Origin: a virus
IMG/VR virus record: IMGVR_UViG_3300017741_000006
Location: 1 to 53,476 of that record
DNA length: 53,476 bases
Strand: one strand, 5' to 3'
In this document: in pieces, positions 38,616 through 49,141 of the stretch
Numbering within the stretch: position 1 is the first letter of the stretch
Layout: every line of letters begins with the position of its first letter
The notes under the pieces: generated by a model
Seen by the model: the letters and a program-made list of their open reading frames with translations, nothing else
What the model was told of the DNA's origin: nothing
Database searches by the model: none
Position numbers and translations under genes: made by a program

Positions 38616-40448
38616 ATGGCCACTACAATTAAATCAGCTGATCTTGATTTTAACACGATTAAAACTCGATTAAAAGATTATCTGAAATCTAAAACAGAAT
38701 TTGCTGACTATGATTTTGAGGCGGCCGGTCTTTCTAATTTGTTAGATGTATTGGCGTATAATACACATGTAAATGGTCTAACAGCTAACTTTGCTCTTAA
38801 CGAATCGTTTCTTAATACTGCACAGCTAAGATCTTCTGTAGTATCTCATGCAGAAATGTTAGGCTATGTGCCTCTTTCTATGGTTTCTTCAAGAGCATTT
38901 CTTAATCTTTCTCTTTTAGTATCTGCCGCAGTTAGGCCGACGACTATTACACTTCCTAAAGGTACCTCTTTTTCTGCTGATGCAGGTGGTGTTTCATATA
39001 CATTTAGTACGCTAGAAGCATATACTGGAATTGATAATGGCAGTGGAGTATATGAATTTCTTACAAGCACTGGTGACAATTCTATTCCTGTACATGAAGG
39101 TGAAAAAAGAACTAAAACATTTTTTGTGGGTGAAAAAACAGAACAACAAGTTTATGTGATTCCAGATTTAACAATGGATACTCAAACGCTTGATGTACAG
39201 GTATTTGAAACCTCTTCAAGTTCTGGATTTGAAGTATATACGAATGTAAATACAGCTATTCGCATTGATGAAACATCGAGACATTACCAAATTAAAGAAG
39301 TGCCTAACGGATACTATGAAATTATATTTAGTGATGGACACACTATTGGTAAAGCTCCAGAAGCCGGTAATAAAATTGTAGTTACGTATTTGTCATCATC
39401 CGGTGAAACAGCAAATACTGCTACAGTCTTTTCACCTTCTGCCAATGTTGTTATTGATGGAATAGATTATCCACTTACTGTAGTAACAGAAGCCGGATCA
39501 GCTTCTGGTTCTCAAAGAGAAGAAATAGAATCAATAAGAGCAAATGCTCCACTTCTATTTTTGTCACAACAAAGATTAGTTACTGCACAAGATTATACTG
39601 CACAAATTTTAGCAAAATATAATCATGTAGTTGATGATGTTGTTTCATGGGGCGGAGAAGACAATAGCCCACCTGAATATGGTAAAGTATACGTTAGTCT
39701 TAAATTTAAAGATGGTACATCAACAATAGTGCAAGAAGCAACAAAAAGTGACATAATCACTACGTTAACTGACAATCTTTCTGTTATGTCAATTAGTACT
39801 GAATATGTAGATGTAGTCGAAACATTCCTTGAAGTGGAAACAATTTTCAACTTCGATCCGGATCTTACTACAGCGTCTCCGAAAGCTACAGAAAATGCCG
39901 TGTTTGCTACAGTACAAAATTATTTTGAAGACAATTTAAACTTATTTGATAAAGTATTTAGAAGGTCTAATCTTTTATCTCTTATTGATGTACTTGATGA
40001 GTCAATTTTAAATACAAAAATTAATGTTAAAATGCAGCAGCGTTTTACTCCTGTCGTTGGCCAACCTCTTACATATACTACAACTTTTCCTGCTGCCATT
40101 GCGACTCCAGATGATGAATTAGTAAGAGTATCAACGAGTAGATTTACTTTTAATTCTAGGCCTTGTTTTATCCGTAATAAGTTAGGCTCTAATAAACTAC
40201 AAATTATTAACGCCGACGGTCAAGTTGAAGTAGATAATATTGGTACATATTTTCCAGGATTTGGTATTGTTAGATTAGAAGGATTTAATCCTATTTCTAT
40301 AGAAGGCGGTACAAGTATTAAAATTTCAGTTACACCTGGAAATCAAAGTACAGTCAGACCTCTTCGTAACTATGTTCTTAAGATTGATACTCAACTATCT
40401 AGTGCAATTGCTCAAATAGATTATCAGAACACTCAAACGTCATTATAA
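38616..40448 (+). CDS. 6: gp6 baseplate wedge protein
   Basis: A 610-residue protein (T4 gp6, 660). The N-terminus FNTIKTRLKDYLKSKTEFADYDFEAAGLSNLLDVLAYNTHVNGLTANFALNESFLNTAQLRSSVVSHAEMLGYVP is the highly conserved gp6/BaseplateJ start. APLLFLSQQRLVTAQDYTAQI and the C-terminal GFNPISIEGGTSIKISVTP follow. It forms the ring that holds the wedges together in the baseplate. Confidence 0.92.
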   Translation: MATTIKSADLDFNTIKTRLKDYLKSKTEFADYDFEAAGLSNLLDVLAYNTHVNGLTANFALNESFLNTAQLRSSVVSHAEMLGYVPLSMVSSRAFLNLSLLVSAAVRPTTITLPKGTSFSADAGGVSYTFSTLEAYTGIDNGSGVYEFLTSTGDNSIPVHEGEKRTKTFFVGEKTEQQVYVIPDLTMDTQTLDVQVFETSSSSGFEVYTNVNTAIRIDETSRHYQIKEVPNGYYEIIFSDGHTIGKAPEAGNKIVVTYLSSSGETANTATVFSPSANVVIDGIDYPLTVVTEAGSASGSQREEIESIRANAPLLFLSQQRLVTAQDYTAQILAKYNHVVDDVVSWGGEDNSPPEYGKVYVSLKFKDGTSTIVQEATKSDIITTLTDNLSVMSISTEYVDVVETFLEVETIFNFDPDLTTASPKATENAVFATVQNYFEDNLNLFDKVFRRSNLLSLIDVLDESILNTKINVKMQQRFTPVVGQPLTYTTTFPAAIATPDDELVRVSTSRFTFNSRPCFIRNKLGSNKLQIINADGQVEVDNIGTYFPGFGIVRLEGFNPISIEGGTSIKISVTPGNQSTVRPLRNYVLKIDTQLSSAIAQIDYQNTQTSL

Positions 40449-40451
40449 GAT

Positions 40452-41381
40452 ATGTCACATAAACTTAAAGATCTAGGCCGTAGAACTATAAACTTCAGAA
40501 AAAGAAGTGTAAAAGAAGTTCTGCCTGAATATTTTGTATCAGAATACCCAGACTTTATTAAAGTGTTAGAATACTATTATGATTTTCTTGATTCAGACGG
40601 CGCTCATGCATTCGATACAGAAATTAGACAATTAAACTCTATTAGAGATATTGGAGAAACTCCTGAAGAATATCTAAATTTACTTATTAATGAAACGACA
40701 TCGTTGCAAGGTGGAGGATTATTTAAAGATCCGCGCTTTACAATGCGCAGATTTGCTGATAGCTATCGAAATAAAGGTTCTCGCTTTTCACTTGAAGAAT
40801 TCTTTCAGGCTTTTTATCAAAAAACTGCAGAAGTAGAATATCCTAAGAAAGATATTTTCCAGGTAGGTGAATCTAAGATTGGTTATGATTCTGAAAAATA
40901 TATTACAAATAATAAAAAATATCAAATATTTTCAATTTTGGTTAAAGTTGGGTTAGGTACATCTCAATACGAAAGCTTATATAAAAAGTTTGTACATCCG
41001 GCTGGATTTTATTTCGAAGGTGAGGTAACTACTGAAGATGAAGCAAAATTGAATAGTATACAAATTACGTCTGAAGCTGGATCGTTTATTGGGCTGATTC
41101 AATCAGAGGCTACCGTTGCTCCGGAAATCTTTGTATCAACAACTGGGCTGGTTGATTCTGATAATAGAACATATCGCTACGATTTAACTACACTAATTTC
41201 AGCGTATAGCACAGCAACAGCAGCTCAGCTTGATGCACAATACGAATCAATTGCTCAACTTATTACACCTAACTCGTTTACGTTTGATGATAGTGATACG
41301 ATTAGACCTTCTCTCGATAATGTTATTGAGACAATGGACAATGATATGTTCACTAGATACCTTAGTGATTCATCATTCTAG
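40452..41381 (+). CDS. 7: gp7-like baseplate wedge protein, C-terminal core only
   Basis: A 309-residue protein. LPEYFVSEYPDFIKVLEYYYDFLDSD, LNSIRDIGETPEEYLNLLINE, RRFADSYRNKGSRFSLEEFFQAFYQKTAEVEYPK and YKKFVHPAGFYFEGEV have the order of the last third of T4 gp7 (1032 residues), where LSDGYGTQ, KGIEASYKFLFKVLYNEEVEIE and RFVHPVGFGF occur. The large N-terminal part of T4 gp7 is missing. It lies between gp6 and gp8 as gene 7 does in T4. Confidence 0.75.
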   Translation: MSHKLKDLGRRTINFRKRSVKEVLPEYFVSEYPDFIKVLEYYYDFLDSDGAHAFDTEIRQLNSIRDIGETPEEYLNLLINETTSLQGGGLFKDPRFTMRRFADSYRNKGSRFSLEEFFQAFYQKTAEVEYPKKDIFQVGESKIGYDSEKYITNNKKYQIFSILVKVGLGTSQYESLYKKFVHPAGFYFEGEVTTEDEAKLNSIQITSEAGSFIGLIQSEATVAPEIFVSTTGLVDSDNRTYRYDLTTLISAYSTATAAQLDAQYESIAQLITPNSFTFDDSDTIRPSLDNVIETMDNDMFTRYLSDSSF

Positions 41382-41389
41382 TATAAATA
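41382..41389 (+). promoter_or_regulatory. T4-type late promoter for the fibre/gp8 operon
   Basis: Exact TATAAATA directly after the gp7-like gene and 30 bases before the next start, in an intergenic gap. Confidence 0.75.
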
Positions 41390-41418
41390 GAAACAAGAAG
41401 TTTATATAGGACTAAATA

Positions 41419-42420
41419 ATGACTAGACAAAATTTATCGACAGGCACTACTGCAAATGATGGTACAGGTGATACCTTACGAAGCGGCGCGACTAAAATTA
41501 ACGCTAATTTTGTAGAGCTGTACAAAGCCTTTGGAGGTGATAGTAATATCCTAGCTCCAGGTATTGCCTTTGATAGTAACGGTATTATTTTTGAAGGTAC
41601 GGTTGTTGATGCAAATCAGCTTACATTGAGTGCTGCAACATTATCGGCTGATCATACGCAGGTATTACCTAATGCGTCTGGTAATATCGTAGTTGATACT
41701 GCTACTCAAACGCTGACTAATAAAACAATTACTACCCCAACTATGACAAACCCTACAATTGAAGACGCAACTTCAAGCTATAACTATAATGTTACTGCAT
41801 CAGCACTAAGTGGTAATCGTACAGTCACACTTCCAGCACTGTCTACAAATGACACGATTACATTTAATGCGCAAACACAAACATTGACAAATAAAACATT
41901 AACTTCACCAACAATAACTACTCCTACAGTTGCAACTCATATTAAAGATACTAATGGCGCCATACTCTTAACGACTACACCAGGCACATCGGCAGTTAAT
42001 AACTTAGCTATTGAAAACGCGGGATATAGTAATAATCCTAAGTTAAGTGTAGAAGGTGCAGATCCTAATATTAGTATGAGTGTATCTTCAAAAGGTACAG
42101 GTGCGGTCTTTACTACAAAGCTAGCATATGATACTGCTGTCATGACAAACAATGGTACTGCTGATCAAACAAAGACATATATACAATTTAATAGAGCAAC
42201 AGCTCTTTCTGCTACTCTTGCAGACGGTACAATAATTGGTGAAATTAAAATCTTTACAAATAAAAATACTGGAACTGCAACAGTAATTCCAACTAATTTT
42301 GCTCAAGGTACATCATTTACGGTCACACAATATGGATCGGCTCAATGTATTTGGGATGGTACAAACTGGTATATGGTAGGTGGTGCTAGCGCGGCTCACG
42401 GCTATCTTGCAATTACATAA
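41419..42420 (+). CDS. Short tail fibre-like protein
   Basis: A 333-residue protein. The N-terminus QNLSTGTTANDGTGDTLRSGATKINANFVELY is the common attachment motif of phage fibre proteins. Two repeats (TQTLTNKTITTPTM and TQTLTNKTLTSPTI) and Thr/Asn-rich beta segments follow, and a compact C-terminal domain ends GTNWYMVGGASAAHGYLAIT. It sits between gp7-like and gp8, so it could be a short fibre or a wedge-attached spike. Confidence 0.78.
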   Translation: MTRQNLSTGTTANDGTGDTLRSGATKINANFVELYKAFGGDSNILAPGIAFDSNGIIFEGTVVDANQLTLSAATLSADHTQVLPNASGNIVVDTATQTLTNKTITTPTMTNPTIEDATSSYNYNVTASALSGNRTVTLPALSTNDTITFNAQTQTLTNKTLTSPTITTPTVATHIKDTNGAILLTTTPGTSAVNNLAIENAGYSNNPKLSVEGADPNISMSVSSKGTGAVFTTKLAYDTAVMTNNGTADQTKTYIQFNRATALSATLADGTIIGEIKIFTNKNTGTATVIPTNFAQGTSFTVTQYGSAQCIWDGTNWYMVGGASAAHGYLAIT

Positions 42421-42432
42421 TAGGAAATAGAA

Positions 42433-43809
42433 ATGGCTGCTACTGTAACAAACAAACTTAAATTTCAATTACTTAATACACTGTATGATGAAGTTGTAAA
42501 TTCAACAAATCGGTATTATGTAGCGATTGGTAGATCAGAGGCATGGGATAGTGCTGAAACTGTACCTGCACCTCTTAATAGCCTAAGAGAAATTCGTAAC
42601 TTTAAGTTATCTGCACAATCAATTAAGCAAGTAACTGATGTATCATTTGTTATCCCTAGATATAATTGGTTAAGTGGCACAGTTTACTCATCATGGGATG
42701 ATAACTTATCAGCAATTCCTTCTAATTCATACTACGTAATTACAGAAGATAATCAAGTTTACATTTGCTTAAAGCAGGGTAAAACAGCTTTAGGTGCAGC
42801 AGTACAATCTACTGAAAAGCCGAGCGGTACAGGCACTAACCCAGTTAAAATGGCTGACGGTTACATTTGGAAATTTATGTACTCAATTTCTGGTGCATCT
42901 AGTGCTAAGTTTCTATCTGCGAACTTTATGCCAGTTGCTAAAATTTATGATTCTTCAGGTACACCCGGTATTATTGTAGGAGAACGAGAGCAAGCATTAA
43001 TTCAAGAAGCTGCAACTGGTGGACAAGTTTTAGGTATCTCTATTACTGACCAAGGTAATGGCTATACATCTGCACCTACTGTTACTATTGTAGGAAACGG
43101 TAAAAATGCTGCAGCCACTGCAACAGTATCAGCTGGTAAAGTAATTAACATTGAGCTTGATTCAAGTGCTGATAGTGCAATGACAATGGGATTTGGTTAT
43201 GACTTTGCTAGTATTACTATGACAGGTGGTGGTGGCGCGGGAGCAACCGCTAGAGCAATTCTTTCTACTGACTCAGGTATAGGTGGTAATGCAATTTCTG
43301 ATCTTCGCTCGTCATCTTTAATGTTTAACGTAAAGCCATCTGGTATTGAAAACGGTGACTTTATTGTTGCTAATCAAGATTTCAGGCAGGTTGCTTTAAT
43401 GAAGCGTCCTCGTAGGTATGCAGATTCTGATTATACAAATTCAACTGGAAGGTTATTAAGATATATTTCGCTTACCTCAGTTGCTGACACTGAAGCATTT
43501 GTAAGAGACGTTGTAATTACCGGCGCAACATCGGGTGCAAAGGCAATTATTGATGATATAGATAGTGATAGACTTTATGCACATCAAACTGAAATTACTG
43601 GTTTCTTACCATTTAATGAAGGTGAAACAATCACGGGTGGTGGCCAAACAGGCACATTAGTAGCCTCAGGTGTTGACGCCGACTCAGATGCATTTAGTAA
43701 TGATGATGTTGAAAGATTTAAGAATGACATTATCTACATTGAAAATAGAGCTCCTGTCGAAAGAACTCTTACACAGACCGAAGACATTAAAGCTGTAATT
43801 ACGCTATAG
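42433..43809 (+). CDS. 8: gp8 baseplate wedge protein with inserted modules
   Basis: A 458-residue protein (T4 gp8, 334). RYYVAIGRSEAWDSAETVPAP, FVIPRYNW, YYVITEDNQVYICLKQ, MADGYIWKFMYSIS and the C-terminal IIYIENRAPVERTLTQTEDIKAVITL match T4 gp8 block for block. Two insertions explain the extra length: a GNGYTSAPTVTIVG type sheet module near 200-280 and a GATSGAKAIIDDIDSDRLY...GETITGGGQTG module near 357-415. gp8 links gp7 and gp10 in the wedge. Confidence 0.9.
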   Translation: MAATVTNKLKFQLLNTLYDEVVNSTNRYYVAIGRSEAWDSAETVPAPLNSLREIRNFKLSAQSIKQVTDVSFVIPRYNWLSGTVYSSWDDNLSAIPSNSYYVITEDNQVYICLKQGKTALGAAVQSTEKPSGTGTNPVKMADGYIWKFMYSISGASSAKFLSANFMPVAKIYDSSGTPGIIVGEREQALIQEAATGGQVLGISITDQGNGYTSAPTVTIVGNGKNAAATATVSAGKVINIELDSSADSAMTMGFGYDFASITMTGGGGAGATARAILSTDSGIGGNAISDLRSSSLMFNVKPSGIENGDFIVANQDFRQVALMKRPRRYADSDYTNSTGRLLRYISLTSVADTEAFVRDVVITGATSGAKAIIDDIDSDRLYAHQTEITGFLPFNEGETITGGGQTGTLVASGVDADSDAFSNDDVERFKNDIIYIENRAPVERTLTQTEDIKAVITL

Positions 43810-43819
43810 GATAATTCAA

Positions 43820-46800
43820 ATGGCAACTACGATCACCAGTTCAACCTTTCCTAATACCTATAAGGATGATTACTTAGATAGTGATAATTATCATAAGATC
43901 CTCTTTAATAGTGGTGTTGCTCTTCAAGCAAGAGAATTAACGCAGCTACAGACTATTATCCAAAATCAAATTAAAAGATTTGGTGATAATATCTTTTTGG
44001 AAGGTGCTGTCGTAAAACCAGGTGGTGCAAACTTAAACTCTAAGTATGAGTTTATTAAGCTGAACACTAGTGTCTATAGTCTTCCTGGAACACCATCTAG
44101 TCTCGTAGGTACATCATTTACTGGCCAATCGTCAGGTGTTGTTGCAAAGGTTTTAGAAGTAGTAGCGGCTGCGGGTTCAGACCCTGCTACACTGTATGTA
44201 CAATATACTTCTACACTTGCCTCAGCATCAACAACTTCTGATCCTATTCGTATGAATGCCGGTGAAACAATGGATAATGGTAGTACGACCTTAGTTGTAC
44301 AAACTACAAATACTATAGATGATCCAGCGACCGGTACTGGTTCCCGTTTTTCTATTGGTGAAGGTATTTACTATGCAAATGGTAATTTTATATTCGTTGA
44401 AACGCAATCAAAAATAATTTCGAAATACTCAGATGCACCAAATGCTGAGTGTGGGTTTAAGATTATTGAAGAAGTTGTGACGACAGCTGACGATACTGCA
44501 CTATTTGATAATCAAGGTGTTACGCCAAACCTGTCAGCACCTGGTGCTGATCGTTATCGTATTCGTCTTCAAATTGCCACAAAAGCAGAAATTGCTTCTG
44601 ATGAAAATTTTGTACACGTTGCAAATATCGTAGATGGTCGTATTCAGTCTGCAGTCAAGACAATTGATTCTTATAATGTGCCTAATGAATTAATTGCAAA
44701 AAGAATATCTGAAAATTCAGGCGATTACATAGTAGAACCATTTACAATTAATTTCGAAACCGACTCTGCAACTGGATTTTTAAATCTTAAAATTTCTGAC
44801 GGCATAGCGGTTGTTGAAGGATATAGAGCCGCAAAATATACCCCTACAAGTCTTAGAGTTGAAAAGGCTACAACAACAACTACAATTAATAACGACGTAA
44901 CAGCAGCTAATTATGGTAATTATGTGTTAGTAGACCCAGCCGAAGTCAAAGGCCTTCCTAACATTAATGAACTTGAGTTAGTAAATCTTAGAACAGTTGC
45001 TGATTATGGAGGATCTACTATTGGTACCGCTCGAGTGAGAGGTGTAGCTGAAGACGGAGCAAACTATAGATATTACCTCTTTGATATTGTAATGAATACT
45101 GGTCAAGCATTTAGAGATGTTAAAAGTCTTGGTACCACTAGTACAAACTATTTTAATCCTACGCTTGAGTTAGGTAAAGCTGTACTTAAAGAAACCGGAA
45201 GTACGGTTCTTTTCCCGCTTCCTCATGATAGACCTAGCACTATTGCAGATATTTCTTTAGTAACCCAGCGAAGATTCACCACTACTACTAATAGCTCTGG
45301 ACAAACAACAATTACAGTTTCAGCCAGTGGTGAAGATTTTACGAATACCGGAGATTGGGTATTTGCTAAAGCAAATGACGCAATTATTACTACTTCAGTT
45401 AGTGTAACTGGTGCTGGTACACAATCTGCTACAATCAGCGGATTACCTGCTAGTGTTACAAACTTAGAAATATTGGCTTATGTTAATAAAGGCAATGGCA
45501 TTGTTAGAGCTAAAACATTGACCGATATGTCTAGATCTATTACACCTGATGCAAGTGGAAATCTTCCTTTAGGTAAAGCTGACATTTATAGTATTACGGA
45601 AATTGTAGATGATGCCGATAGCTCAATTGACTATTCTGGTAGGTATTCACTTGACAGAGGACAAAGAGATAATTTTTATGCTTTAGGTAAGTTAGCATTA
45701 AACGGCGGTATGACAGCGCCGAGTGGATCAGTTCATGTTAAATACAAGTATTTTGAGCATGGTGTTAACGGAGATTTCTTTGCAGTTAATTCTTATACTG
45801 GTCAAGTAGAATACGGTGATATTCCTTCACACACTTTATCAAATGGAAGAACTGTTAATTTAAGATCTGTATTAGATTTTAGATCTGTACAAGACTCTGA
45901 TGGTAATTATTCCGGAATATCAACTGGAGGAAGAGTAGTAGAATTACCGCAGCCTTCAGACTTAATTAGATTTGATGGTACATATTATCAATCTTCATCT
46001 GCGCGGCTGGTAATTGATACTGAAGGAGTCATTCAATACATTAAAGGACCCACAGGATTTAATCCTTCATTACCAGAAAAGCCAGAAAGAACTTTAGGAC
46101 TATATAATATTACTCTAAATCCTAATACTATTAGTCCAAGAGATGTTAATATTAATAAGGTTGAAAACAAACGATTTACAATGGCTGATATCGCACGACT
46201 TGAAGATCGAGTTGATAAGATTGAAGAACTTACATCACTTAGTTTACTAGAATTAGATACAAATAATTTCGAAGTACTTGATTCGGCTGGAGTTAACAGA
46301 ACTAAGTCTGGCGTTGTTGTAGATAATTTCTCTACACAAGCTTTGTCTGATACTAGATCAAGAGAATATAGAGCATCAATTAATCCTTTGCGACAGATAA
46401 TGCGCCCTTGGTTTTATGAAGATAATATTAAATTAATGTATGATTCAGATGCTTCTACAAATACAATTAAGAAAGGTGATAATATATATCTTAAATATAC
46501 TGATGAAGTTTATATGGATCAAAGCTTAGCTAGTCAATCTGTTGTTATTAATCCGTTTCAAGTGGTAGTTCATGAAGGCATAATTACACTTTCTCCTGGC
46601 ACTGATGAATGGAGAGACACTGAATATATTGCAAATAAAATTATTGACGGTGGCTCTAAATTAGACACTAATCAGGCATTACTTTGGGATAATTGGACAT
46701 GGAATTGGGGCGGCACTCCTATTGAAGAATTAAAGGTAGGATCTACAACAAACTCTAAAGTTACTAATAGCGGTAATGTAACAACTACAGTAGTAAATAA

Positions 46801-47560
46801 GGTGGTGTCAGATGAAGTTGTACAAAAACTCGTAGGTGAACGGGTGATAAATGTTGCACTATTACCATTTATGAGATCTCGTAAAATTTTCTTCAAGGCT
46901 GAAGGCTTAAGACCTAACTCAAAGGTATTTGCATTTTTTGATGGACAACCAGTTGCAAGTTGGGTAAGAACCGAATCATTTACATATCATTCAGATAATG
47001 CAGTTGATTATGGCAACTTACACAGGAATGCTACTGGGCATCCTGAAACAGCAAGTACTCTTGAAACTGATGCCAACGGAATGGTTGAAGGATCGTTCTT
47101 TATTCCTCGAGGTCCAACTCTTAGCTTTAAAACAGGCACTAGAGAATTTAAGATTTTAGACATAAGTGTACCTAATGATAATGATTCATTAAGTATTGCT
47201 CGAGCGCTTTATTCATCAGTAGGTCACTTAGATACAAAACAAAAAGATTATTTATCAACAAGAATGTTAACAGTCGAAGGCACCAGCTCTACTATTCACA
47301 GACCTTATTACAGTAGCGGTGACGGTAAGTCTCATTACATAGATCCAGCTGGAAATCGTCATTTTGCTACATTACAAGACTGGATAAATGCCATGAATTC
47401 CCCGGGGCATCAGCCAGTAAGCGATCCACACCATGACTTTGCCGTTTCTCCAAATAGCAACATTAATGTAGGTACTGGTGGTATGACAGATGCTGAAAGA
47501 GACGCTATGGCAGGAAATTTCAATTCTTATTCTGGGGGTCATCACCCCACCGCGCGCTAA
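43820..47560 (+). CDS. DUF4815-type virion protein (giant baseplate/fibre component)
   Basis: A 1246-residue protein, the longest in the window. The N-terminus (DDYLDSDNYHKILFNSGVALQARELTQLQTIIQNQIKRFGDNIFLEGAVVKPGG) is the DUF4815 signature common in marine T4-like phages. A TGQSSGVVAKVL module lies near 96-153. Further on NISLVTQRRFTTTT and KYKYFEHG lie in beta-rich segments; the C-terminus is hydrophilic with HHPTAR. It follows gp8 where T4 has gp9 and gp10, so a fibre-holding role is plausible but unproven. Confidence 0.8.
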   Translation: MATTITSSTFPNTYKDDYLDSDNYHKILFNSGVALQARELTQLQTIIQNQIKRFGDNIFLEGAVVKPGGANLNSKYEFIKLNTSVYSLPGTPSSLVGTSFTGQSSGVVAKVLEVVAAAGSDPATLYVQYTSTLASASTTSDPIRMNAGETMDNGSTTLVVQTTNTIDDPATGTGSRFSIGEGIYYANGNFIFVETQSKIISKYSDAPNAECGFKIIEEVVTTADDTALFDNQGVTPNLSAPGADRYRIRLQIATKAEIASDENFVHVANIVDGRIQSAVKTIDSYNVPNELIAKRISENSGDYIVEPFTINFETDSATGFLNLKISDGIAVVEGYRAAKYTPTSLRVEKATTTTTINNDVTAANYGNYVLVDPAEVKGLPNINELELVNLRTVADYGGSTIGTARVRGVAEDGANYRYYLFDIVMNTGQAFRDVKSLGTTSTNYFNPTLELGKAVLKETGSTVLFPLPHDRPSTIADISLVTQRRFTTTTNSSGQTTITVSASGEDFTNTGDWVFAKANDAIITTSVSVTGAGTQSATISGLPASVTNLEILAYVNKGNGIVRAKTLTDMSRSITPDASGNLPLGKADIYSITEIVDDADSSIDYSGRYSLDRGQRDNFYALGKLALNGGMTAPSGSVHVKYKYFEHGVNGDFFAVNSYTGQVEYGDIPSHTLSNGRTVNLRSVLDFRSVQDSDGNYSGISTGGRVVELPQPSDLIRFDGTYYQSSSARLVIDTEGVIQYIKGPTGFNPSLPEKPERTLGLYNITLNPNTISPRDVNINKVENKRFTMADIARLEDRVDKIEELTSLSLLELDTNNFEVLDSAGVNRTKSGVVVDNFSTQALSDTRSREYRASINPLRQIMRPWFYEDNIKLMYDSDASTNTIKKGDNIYLKYTDEVYMDQSLASQSVVINPFQVVVHEGIITLSPGTDEWRDTEYIANKIIDGGSKLDTNQALLWDNWTWNWGGTPIEELKVGSTTNSKVTNSGNVTTTVVNKVVSDEVVQKLVGERVINVALLPFMRSRKIFFKAEGLRPNSKVFAFFDGQPVASWVRTESFTYHSDNAVDYGNLHRNATGHPETASTLETDANGMVEGSFFIPRGPTLSFKTGTREFKILDISVPNDNDSLSIARALYSSVGHLDTKQKDYLSTRMLTVEGTSSTIHRPYYSSGDGKSHYIDPAGNRHFATLQDWINAMNSPGHQPVSDPHHDFAVSPNSNINVGTGGMTDAERDAMAGNFNSYSGGHHPTAR

Positions 47561-47572
47561 GGAGCCTTAATA

Positions 47573-49141
47573 ATGGCAACCTCATTAGGTTACAAACTAA
47601 ATAAACATCCAATTGCACAATCGTTTTTTGTGGATAAAATATCTGGTATATACGTTACAAAAATTGATTTGTTTTTTGCGCAAAAAGATGTAGATTTTCC
47701 AGTTACTTTACAGCTAAGGCCGATGGATAATGGATATCCTTCAGCTACAGAAATTATTCCGGGATCACAAGTAGTAACTGCCGGATCAAGTGTCAACACT
47801 TCTACCGATGCTACATCTGCTACTACGTTTACTTTTCCTGAGCCAGTATACTTAAAAGGCCTAACAGATTATGCTATAGTATTGACTGCAGATTCAATTG
47901 ATTATGAAGTTTACATTGCTCAAACAAATGAATTCTTAGTAGGATCTACTGAAAAAAGAGTAGATCGCCAACCCACATCCGGATCATTGTTTTATTCTCA
48001 AAATAATGTTACCTTTACTGCTGCACAAAACCAAGATTTAACATTCAAAATACATAAAGCTAAATTCTTACATTCAACTGGAACTGCGGTTCTTAATAAT
48101 GCAGATGTACCTAGGTATTTACTGACTGAAAACGCTTTGACATTTACTCAAGGCAGCAGTACCGTAAGAGTAAAACACGTTAATTGTGGCTTACATGTAG
48201 GAGAAGACATTACTATTGCAGGTGTAGATTCGGGTGGATTTGCCGGTATTGATGAATCACATTTAAATGGTACTCACACAGTTACTGCTGTTGATTGGAC
48301 TGGTTATTCGTTTACTGCAGGTGCTACAGCTACGGCAACGGCTGATGCAGGAAATAATGCAATTACTGCCACTACAAATATTCCATATACCATTATTTAT
48401 CCTCATGTGCAAACTCTCATGCCTAATAATACATCTATTAGCGCTGGCTTAAAGGCAACAACAGGTAAATCATTTGCTGGAACAGAGACTGCGTTTCAAA
48501 AAAGCGCATCATTTGCGAATGTTCAATTAAATTCAAATAATTTAGCAGCTGTGCCATATGTAGTTGCTAATGCTGGAAGTGAGGCATCAGAGTTAGGGTC
48601 TAATCAAAAATCATTAGATCTTTCCCTTAATATGTCTTCATCAGATAGTAACGTTTCTCCTATGATTGACATGCAGAGAGTATCAGCAACTCTTGTTAAT
48701 AATCTTGTAGATAGACCAGCTTCAGCAGCCACATCTGGATTTAATTCACAATTTAATTTTGTTGATGAAACTTCTGCTTCAGGCGGATCGGCGGCCGCGA
48801 AGCACGTTTCTACACCTGTTACTTTACAACAAGATGCCGTGGGTCTTAAGATCATCTTAACTGCAAATAGACCATCAACGACAGACTTTCAAGTTTATTA
48901 TAGAACAGCTACAGATGATCAAAATTTGTATGAGCAAGATTATAGTTTGTTATTAGAGGAAACAAATAATCCTACTGATGAGTCTCCGAGAATATTTAGA
49001 GAATATCGATATCTTGCTGGTGGGCTTGGTGGAGACTTACTAGCCTTTACTCAATTCCAAACTAAGATTGTACTTAGATCTACAAATGCTGCTAAAGTTC
49101 CAGTTATAAAAGATTTAAGAGCAATCGCGATGAGCGTATAA
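47573..49141 (+). CDS. Virion structural protein, 522 residues
   Basis: It begins MATSLGYKLNKHPIAQSFFVDKISGIYVTKIDLFFAQKD, then LQLRPMDNGYPSATEIIPGS and LKGLTDYAIVLTADSIDYEVYIAQ, a block that in other phages is fused to DUF4815 proteins. The middle is Ala/Thr-rich beta and the C-terminus (QTKIVLRSTNAAKVPVIKDLRAIAMSV) resembles a structural domain that closes a sandwich. It is translated right behind the 1246-residue protein and probably binds it. Confidence 0.78.
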   Translation: MATSLGYKLNKHPIAQSFFVDKISGIYVTKIDLFFAQKDVDFPVTLQLRPMDNGYPSATEIIPGSQVVTAGSSVNTSTDATSATTFTFPEPVYLKGLTDYAIVLTADSIDYEVYIAQTNEFLVGSTEKRVDRQPTSGSLFYSQNNVTFTAAQNQDLTFKIHKAKFLHSTGTAVLNNADVPRYLLTENALTFTQGSSTVRVKHVNCGLHVGEDITIAGVDSGGFAGIDESHLNGTHTVTAVDWTGYSFTAGATATATADAGNNAITATTNIPYTIIYPHVQTLMPNNTSISAGLKATTGKSFAGTETAFQKSASFANVQLNSNNLAAVPYVVANAGSEASELGSNQKSLDLSLNMSSSDSNVSPMIDMQRVSATLVNNLVDRPASAATSGFNSQFNFVDETSASGGSAAAKHVSTPVTLQQDAVGLKIILTANRPSTTDFQVYYRTATDDQNLYEQDYSLLLEETNNPTDESPRIFREYRYLAGGLGGDLLAFTQFQTKIVLRSTNAAKVPVIKDLRAIAMSV

